Shown piece by piece: positions 58,011 to 64,000 of a stretch of DNA of 64,000 bases. Below the pieces are notes generated by a model that worked only from the letters and a program-made list of their open reading frames with translations, made no database searches and was not told the origin of the DNA. The number at the start of each line of letters is the position of its first letter. Position 1 is the stretch's first letter. The position numbers were made by a program, and so were the translations under genes. The DNA is taken from contig JAKCWG010000485.1 in the NCBI GenBank assembly GCA_021464415.1, positions 1 through 64,000 on the forward strand, read 5' to 3'. The stretch is from Lonicera japonica (taxonomy: Eukaryota; Streptophyta; Magnoliopsida; Dipsacales; Caprifoliaceae).

Positions 58011-58655
58011 TCAAGTTGGAGCATAGATATCGAGCATGCCCAACTTGCTAAGCGACTCATAAAATGCTTTGCTAGAAACTCCCTTTGTGAGGATATCTGC
58101 AAGCTGCTCTTCAGTGGATACAAAAGAAAAGCTAACAAGGTTGGCATCTACCTTCTCCTTTATAAAATGACGATCAACCTCCACGTGCTTAGTACGATCA
58201 TACTGTACTGGATTCTGTGATATATCAATAGCTGCCTTGTTGTCACAGCACAAGTGCATAGTATTTTTAGGTTCAAAGCCCAAATCAAACATCAAATTTC
58301 TTAACCACAGCAATTCACATACTCTATGAGCCATTCCTCTATACTCAGCCTCAGCACTGGACCTAGCCACAACTTTCTGGTTTTTGCTCTTTCATGGAAC
58401 AAGATTACCTCCTACAAAGGTAAAGTACTCTGATGTTGACCTTCTATTAGTGATACTCCCTACCCAATTCGCATCCGTAAAGCCACAAACTTCGAAACAG
58501 TCATTATGTTTAGAAAACATCACTCCTCTGCCTGGAGACGACTTTAAGTATCTCAAAATTCTAACCACAGCATCCATGTGACTCTCGCTTGGATTATGCA
58601 TGAACTGACTTACCACACTAACGGCATATGCAACATCTGGCCTGGTATGGGTCAA
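58011..58655 (-). pseudogene. Ty1/copia RNase H region
   Basis: HTRPDVAYAVSVVSQFMHNP, GFTDANWVGSITNRRSTSEY, ARSSAEAEYRGMAHRVCELL, LCCDNKAAIDISQNPVQYD, RTKHVEVDRHFIKEK and EQLADILTKGV are the standard copia RNase H motifs (DAxW, SSAEAEY, DNxxA, HIEVD-like, DxxTK). A stop near 58391 interrupts it. It ends 8 bases before the 3' LTR. Confidence 0.85.
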
Positions 58656-58691
58656 ATAAATTAACCTCCAAACTAATCTTTGATAACGAGC

Positions 58692-59534
58692 TCAATCAGT
58701 AGATATTTGGTCCAGATACACTGCTAAGCAATGATTCTGTTCAATAGGAGTGTCAACAGGTTTGCAATCCAACATACCAGTCTTTGCCAACAAGTCAAGA
58801 ATGTATTTTCTCTGGCACAGGAAAATTCCTTCACTCCCCCTAGCTACCTCAATCCCTAAAAAATAGTTAAGTTCACCCAAATCCTTTATCTCAAACTCAA
58901 AGGCCAAGTGTCTCTACAATCTATTAATCTCAACAGTATCATCACCAGTGATTACCATATCATCAATGTAAATAATCAAGGCTGTTACTTTCCCGTGTTG
59001 GTGCTTGATGAATAAGGTATGGTCTGAGTTGCTTTGTTTATAGCCCACCTTCTTCATGAATTATGAAAACCGTCCAAACCATGCACGAGGTGACTGTTTG
59101 AGTCCATATAGTGCTTTTTCTAGTTTACAAACAAAATTACCAGGAGAAGCTGCCACATACCCTGGTGGAAGAGCCATGTAAACTTCCTCAGCTAATTCGC
59201 CATGGAGAAACGCGTTCTTGACATCAAACTACCGAAGAGGCTAGTTAAAATTTACCGCAAATGATAATAGGACTCGAACATTATTCATTTTTGCAACAGG
59301 AGCAAAGGTCTCATCGTAGTCTATCCCATACGTCTGGGTGAACCCCTGGGCTACGAGTCGGGCTTTATACCGATTTATAGAACCATCCGCATTATGTTTT
59401 ATGGTAAACACCCAACGACAACCTACAACCTTCTTGCCTTGTGGTTGAGGAACAAGTTGCCATGTTTTCTTTTTTTTATAATGCCTCCTTCTCTTCCTCC
59501 ATTGCCCTCCTCCACTTAGGATCATCCAAGGCAT
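58692..59534 (-). pseudogene. Ty1/copia reverse transcriptase (broken)
   Basis: [40 protein letters not shown] and APVAKM, then after stops near 59240 and 59229 the palm with [29 protein letters not shown] and the catalytic YIDD (58959-58970), ending FEFEIKDLGELNYFLGIEV. A frameshift in a TTTTTTTT run near 59474 separates it from the linker. Confidence 0.85.
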
Positions 59535-59950
59535 CCTGCACTTTGTTAGGAACCGATACAGCAGATATTTGATTCACAAATGACTCATATGACTTTGATA
59601 ATCTACCAATGGATATATAATTAGCAACGGGATACTTTGACTTTGCATGAAGGGTAGGTTCATATCTTTTGGGTGGCTGACCACGGGTTGACCGACTGGG
59701 TAACACATTAGACTCGTTAGTACTAGTGGGGGGACATATCTCTAATGAGTGATCTTTAGTACCAGTGAGTTGTGGATCGAGGGTAATAGTCGAAGGGATA
59801 AACTGATCTGGCGTCTGGACTTGAATTTCAACAACTTGATCTGTTTGTATATCATCTTTTACCTGCAAATTTTCTTCCTCACTGTAAGATTCACTGTGAG
59901 ATAGCTCTTCAAAATATGAATTCTCTCCTTGAAGAGCAGAGTTAGGTGAG
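59476..59950 (-). pseudogene. Copia integrase-RT linker, fused to the 5' LTR
   Basis: An acidic, Ser/Thr-rich stretch with STRGQPPKRYEPTLH and ending [18 protein letters not shown], the usual entry to copia RT. Upstream of about 59945 the frame is LTR sequence, so the join is a deletion scar. Confidence 0.7.
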
Positions 59951-60063
59951 GAGACACAACATAACAAAGGAAACACAACATAACAAGGAAACACAATTAG
60001 AACTCCTACTCAACTAAGGAAACACAACATAACAAGGAAACACAATTATATTTTAACATATAT

Positions 60064-61350
60064 GCCTACACATATTTTAATAGCTCACCTTTTATTTGAA
60101 CTATTTGTTAAAATTATAATTATAGAATTGGGAAATTGGAGCAAACTAAGCGATTATAATAATAATAAAGTGATGCCTTTTGCCAAATAACTAGTTGAAA
60201 ATGTAAGCTTAAAATATAAGGTTGCTAAATAACTAGGTGAAATGTACGCTTAAAACATAAGGTTGTTGGCAAAATTATATATATTTTTTTCAATATATAC
60301 TTTTTTTTGCCATACAAAAGTAAGAGATCATGTAGAAAAGAATTATTTATTGTCCTTTGATTCTTAAAAACAAGGGATTGTTTGATGCTGAAATTAATTG
60401 ATTTTTTAGGCTCCATTTGATAAGGAGATGGATAATGACAGCAAAAATAATTAATTTTAATAAGAAGTCAGAAAATAAGTTGAATAGTAGTGAGATCGAT
60501 ATTCTCTTACTTTTTTGTTTTTTCTATTGGAAATATTATATAATGGATGGGCTAAGGAACCTTATAAAAAATTATTATCTTATAAATTAAGCAAAAATAT
60601 TAATACAGTTCTTGAGTCCAAGACAGAACTAGCAAAATTTATTAATTTAGTAAGTTTATTATTTTATCGAGTTTCTACTATATTAATGATATTCAAAATT
60701 CAAATATTAGCTAGATTTTAGTAGAGCTATTTATAGTTTAGGGATAATTTATTGGTCTGTTGAAAGTCAACAAAGAGTAAACACATGGAATAAAGAAAAA
60801 TAAATTGAAATTGAAATGTATAATATGATAATATGTACTATTAAGGGAGTTTGCCAAATGAATTGAATAAAAAATATTAAATAATGTTCAATTAATATTA
60901 TAGCACAATTTTTTGGGGAGGAGGGCTAGTTTGCGAAATGAATTAAATGAAATTATGAAGGGGGCAATTTGTGCAAACATAAATGAAAAATAAAGATTAA
61001 AATAAAAGTGTAGCTTTTAAAATTAATAACCTAGAGGGGCGATGCCCCCCTTGCACTATGAGTCATGAGTAGTTGCATTATAATATATCAAAGATAATTC
61101 AAGCTATTTACGAGTGACAAAAAATTTCAAAATTTGAAAGATCAAATTTAAAATATAAAGTTTGATGCGTGGACAAATAAAAAGCAATTTATAGATCTTG
61201 TCTTAAAGCTCATTTTTGTTTTTAAATTTAAAAGGTCACCTCTTCTAGCTTTGATATTTAAAAGCTCATTTTAGTCGGGAGAATTTCGTCCATTAAATTA
61301 ATTAAATATTTGCCTTCAAATTTACAAACATATCATTCCTTCTATTTTTG
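60064..61350. other. Intergenic with repeat fragments
   Basis: 60095-60200 resembles the GCAATTATAAATT and AGTGATGCC blocks of the dispersed repeat. 60412-60540 is a half copy of the inverted-repeat family of 3042-3345 (AGAAGTCAGAAAATAAGTTGA). 60940-61050 (GGGGGGCAATTTGTGC... GAGGGGCGATGCCCCCC) looks like a fragment of a degraded DNA transposon. No gene. Confidence 0.45.
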
Positions 61351-61352
61351 AA

Positions 61353-61414
<62 letters not shown>
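61353..61414. repeat. (AAT)n microsatellite
   Basis: About 20 uninterrupted AAT/TAA units. Read on the minus strand it gives a spurious poly-leucine frame. Confidence 0.95.
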
Positions 61415-61416
<2 letters not shown>

Positions 61417-61711
61417 TTTCAATGTACGGATTTTCTCCCGCTCCCATATCTCGACTTAGCCCATTCCTTGAAAGCAATTTTTTTTCCCATTGTTCACAAA
61501 AATCCAACCTAGCCAATTGTTTAAACTTAAACCCGTATATTTTACTATAATTTATAAGAACGACACTATTGTTAAAGCAATTATTATTTTTATTAGAATA
61601 ATATACACCTTTAAAATCATATATATTGTGCAATTTTTAAAAGCAATATACATAAACATAATTACTTTGGTAATAAATGTACCCATTTATAATTGATTAA
61701 AAAGAGTGGAA

Positions 61712-61776
61712 GGGATTTCGAACCTCCAACCAAACAACATTCTAGTGCTTTATTATTGAATAAACCAACTGCTTCT
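61712..61776 (-). mobile_element. Possible tRNA-derived SINE head (relic)
   Basis: On the minus strand GAAGCAGTTGG (A-box-like, 61776-61764) is followed about 40 nt later by GGTTCGAAATCCC (B-box-like, 61724-61712), the internal Pol III promoter arrangement of tRNA-derived SINEs. No cloverleaf can be folded convincingly and no SINE tail was found. Confidence 0.3.
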
Positions 61777-61789
61777 CATCAAATATTTA

Positions 61790-62100
61790 AAACAATTTTT
61801 TTTATTTTAAAGATTATAAATTCAAGATTTTGATTATAACAACTTCTTTGTGCAATGGTTTGAAGGGGGCCGTCATATAATAACAATCCCTATGTGATAT
61901 ATCTTTCGCATCTTATCCCTTTTTTCTTTTTCCATTAATTCGGAGTATAAACTTTATCAAAGATTGCAACGTTCGTAAAAAATGTATTGTAAATAGACGA
62001 CAATGCTATTATGAATTTTTTAACTTTACACTAGCTAGTTCGGAATAAAATAAAATTCTGGCTCCGCCACTGTCACCCAACCCATATGTATTAATTGGAG
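61790..62100. other. Intergenic, one DNA-transposon end
   Basis: CTGGCTCCGCCACTG at about 62061-62075 is the complement of a CAGTGGCGGAGCCAG terminus seen in common plant hAT relics; its partner was not identified. Confidence 0.4.
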
Positions 62101-62800
62101 GAACAATGAAGTGATGCCTTTTGCAAAGAGTTAGACTTCTAACATGTAGCAGAAAATTTATGTATTATGAATTTGAAAGAAGTGTTAGAGGCTAGGGTAC
62201 AAAGGGTAATTTACTTATTAGTGCACAGTTAGTTTATTGTAAATTGATAAATTTAATGAATTTGTTCATTTTAATATTTATTGTTTTTGAATTAAGAAAA
62301 GAACATAATATATAAAATTACTGCTAGATAATGTGTGTGGATAGATCATTTCTCTTACATGTACGTAGAAAATGAAACTAGTACTTCCAATCACAACAAG
62401 ATCATTTATTGTGGGAGTTAGTGCACCAAATCTCTATCTTAAATATCATTTGAATCAAATAGGATTATAATAGGGATCTTCTAGCAATTCACAATGTATT
62501 CTCTACTATATATACAGTGTTAATAACTTCTTTTTCATTATAAGTTATGTTATTAGTTACATTAAAATTAAAAAAAATTCTATTGTAAAAATAAGAAATT
62601 GGAAGAAACTAAATTTGTCGTTTGAGCAATACAATCATTCTCTACTATATATACAGATTTAACAAAACTGTTTGTTTGTTTGATTTTTTATTTTTTATTT
62701 TTAAGGGGAGATATGATATGATTTGATTTGATTTGGTTGAGAGAATTTAGGATTAAATAACCATATAACATTTGTGATTTCGAATGATAATATTGTGAGC
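62101..62800. repeat. Dispersed repeat, copy H (partial)
   Basis: AGTGATGCCTTTTGC (62112), GTGTTAGAGGCTAGGG..CAGTTAGTTTATTGTAAATTG (62182-62252) and the core TCATTTCTCTTACATG (62345) match 60.17, 52.07 and 51.14 kb respectively, in the same orientation. Confidence 0.5.
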
Positions 62801-64000
62801 TGAGCGGCGTACTAAATTATTTGGGGAGTTGTCTTGTCTTCAGAAAAATAAATAAGACATTGATTTTGATTAGAATTCTAATGCTATATTGATTTTTGAC
62901 TTCATTTACACCATCCATCAATTATAATTTATAATTTTATCAGAATTGATTTGTTTGTCTTTTTCTTTTGGCACAAAAGTTTATACTTGAGTATGAGTTT
63001 GAATTTAGATAGATGGGAAATGTGGTAGCAATTAATTAGATCACCAATAATTTCTCAATAAGAAGAATAGATAGGTAAAGCCGGCATTTTACAACTAGAA
63101 TAGAAGTATACAAGGGCAAATTATTCAAATAGTTGTAACTTTGATTTTGGTATACATAACATACCAACACTTTTATCGATTTAAGATGTTTATGGTTTAT
63201 AAAAAAAATGGAAAAAACCAAAGAATAGTGTTATATATAAGAGTGGATATTAATTATTTTAAAAAATTAATAAAAATTAATTATATAAATAAATGTATAC
63301 TACATAAACACATTTTTCTTATTATGATTGTCCGTTTGATAACGAAGTTGAAAAATAGTTTAAAAACAATTTCTTTTTTAGGAAAAATTAGATGATGGCT
63401 CATGAGTAATTTGGTGAGATATTTTCATTTTATAAATACATGTTTCACATTTTCCTTATTTCTTATAAAAAAATTTCCTTTCACACGGCCCAAAAACTTT
63501 TATGCCGTCAAAAAACAGAACAATAAGCTAACATATCACCAAATCACTCAAATCATTTTCCAAATATTTAAAGCAATCAATTGGCATTTCTTACCATTTT
63601 CATTATTGGACTATGAGAAGATGTTCACAATTAAGTCTATATATACAGCATGAATATATTTTACATATAATTAACCATGCATTTAATATTTGATACATAT
63701 TTAATTGTCTCATGCTTAAAAAATGCACTTTCTATTTTTCAAGTAAAAAAATTTGAAAAACTATTTGATGACCCCAAGCGCGCATTTCTTCTATATATAT
63801 AAACTAACATATTTGGTTCATGTTAACGTACATCCTTCATTAATTTGTTGCTATAATGTATTATGTCTTGGTTCGCAGCAATCATATATCTAATTAACTA
63901 ATGTTTGACATTGATGATAATGTTAAATTATCATTGCACTAATGTTGAAGAGATGTGTGGAGAAGAACCAAAATGTTTGAGATATCAATCATCATTCCTG
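62801..64000. other. AT-rich intergenic, no gene
   Basis: 63340-63480 weakly resembles the inverted-repeat family of 3042-3345 (GAAGTTGAAAAATAG, GTGAGATATTTTCATTTTA, TCACATTTTCC). No coding or RNA gene was recognised to the end of the window. Confidence 0.4.

Larger units (their letters stand above)
57819..60058 (-). mobile_element. Deleted Ty1/copia retrotransposon
   Basis: Reading right to left: partial 5' LTR (60058 to about 59945), fusion straight into the integrase-RT linker, reverse transcriptase, RNase H, polypurine tract (GAGGGGGAGTG, about 58004-58014) and 3' LTR (58003-57819). Gag, protease and integrase are deleted. Both LTR starts read TGTTAAAATATAATTGTG; TATAT flanks the element on both sides (57814-57818, 60059-60063). 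Stops and frameshifts show it is dead. Confidence 0.85.

Noticed and set aside
61322..61633. Minus-strand frame with a long poly-leucine run
   Set aside because: The run is the (AAT)n microsatellite read in one frame; no other protein feature.
61712..61776. Functional tRNA gene
   Set aside because: A- and B-box-like strings are present but acceptor, anticodon and D arms do not fold; at best a SINE relic.

Overview
The window is AT-rich nuclear DNA from a flowering plant, most likely a eudicot. The evidence is a tandem pair of STIG1-like cysteine-rich secreted protein genes, several classes of plant LTR retrotransposon, a CACTA element with a TNP2 transposase, hAT and PIF/Harbinger-type non-autonomous elements, Helitron ends, and plant-style TATA boxes, introns and microsatellites. 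The species cannot be named from the sequence. Only the two STIG1-like genes look like ordinary host genes; almost everything else is mobile DNA, its remains, or unexplained repeats.

Layout. 0-7.4 kb: AT-rich DNA with two copies of an unnamed dispersed repeat, an inverted-repeat element, a 248-bp Helitron and a 733-bp hAT element with a perfect 8-bp target duplication. 7.5-14.2 kb: STIG1-like gene 1 (7631-8062, signal-peptide region apparently frameshifted) and gene 2 (13618-14055, intact, CT/CA microsatellite in its leader), separated by MITEs. 14.2-19.5 kb: a Helitron end, a PB1-like exon of MULE type, and a decayed 'putative gypsy type transposon' (Transposase_28-like) gene on the minus strand. 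19.8-25.1 kb: orphan exon-like pieces flanking a 4-kb higher-order tandem array that once encoded an acidic repeat protein. 26.1-29.8 kb: a 3'-truncated Ty3/gypsy element. 29.8-34.2 kb: more dispersed repeat, with a Harbinger MITE inside an hAT relic.

34,458-50,314 is one CACTA element (transposase on the minus strand; TNP2, DUF4218, DUF8039-like and C48 protease parts in several exons). A complete-looking Athila-type LTR retrotransposon (40,324-49,204, target duplication CTTAT, two 1,657-bp LTRs differing at about eleven sites by eye) is inserted upstream of its transposase start. That retrotransposon is a chimera: forward gag (frameshifted), an inverted RNase H-integrase block, a forward intact 392-codon ORF, and no protease or reverse transcriptase. 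It is young yet cannot be autonomous. A related solo LTR lies in reverse at 54,447-56,118 (target duplication CATTA). All LTRs and the inverted block carry a perfect 14-bp palindrome, CATGATCGATCATG, always as pairs 21-22 bp apart; 16 sites occur in the window. A deleted Ty1/copia element follows at 57.8-60.1 kb.

The non-coding skeleton between these elements (1-2.5, 29.8-33.4, 51.0-53.7, 56.2-57.8 and 62.1-62.8 kb) is largely diverged copies of one roughly 2.2-kb unit with a conserved promoter-like core. I could not assign it to a known family. The best candidates for something undescribed are the paired palindromes, the inverted-integrase retrotransposon, the 1-kb higher-order acidic repeat array and this dispersed unit.
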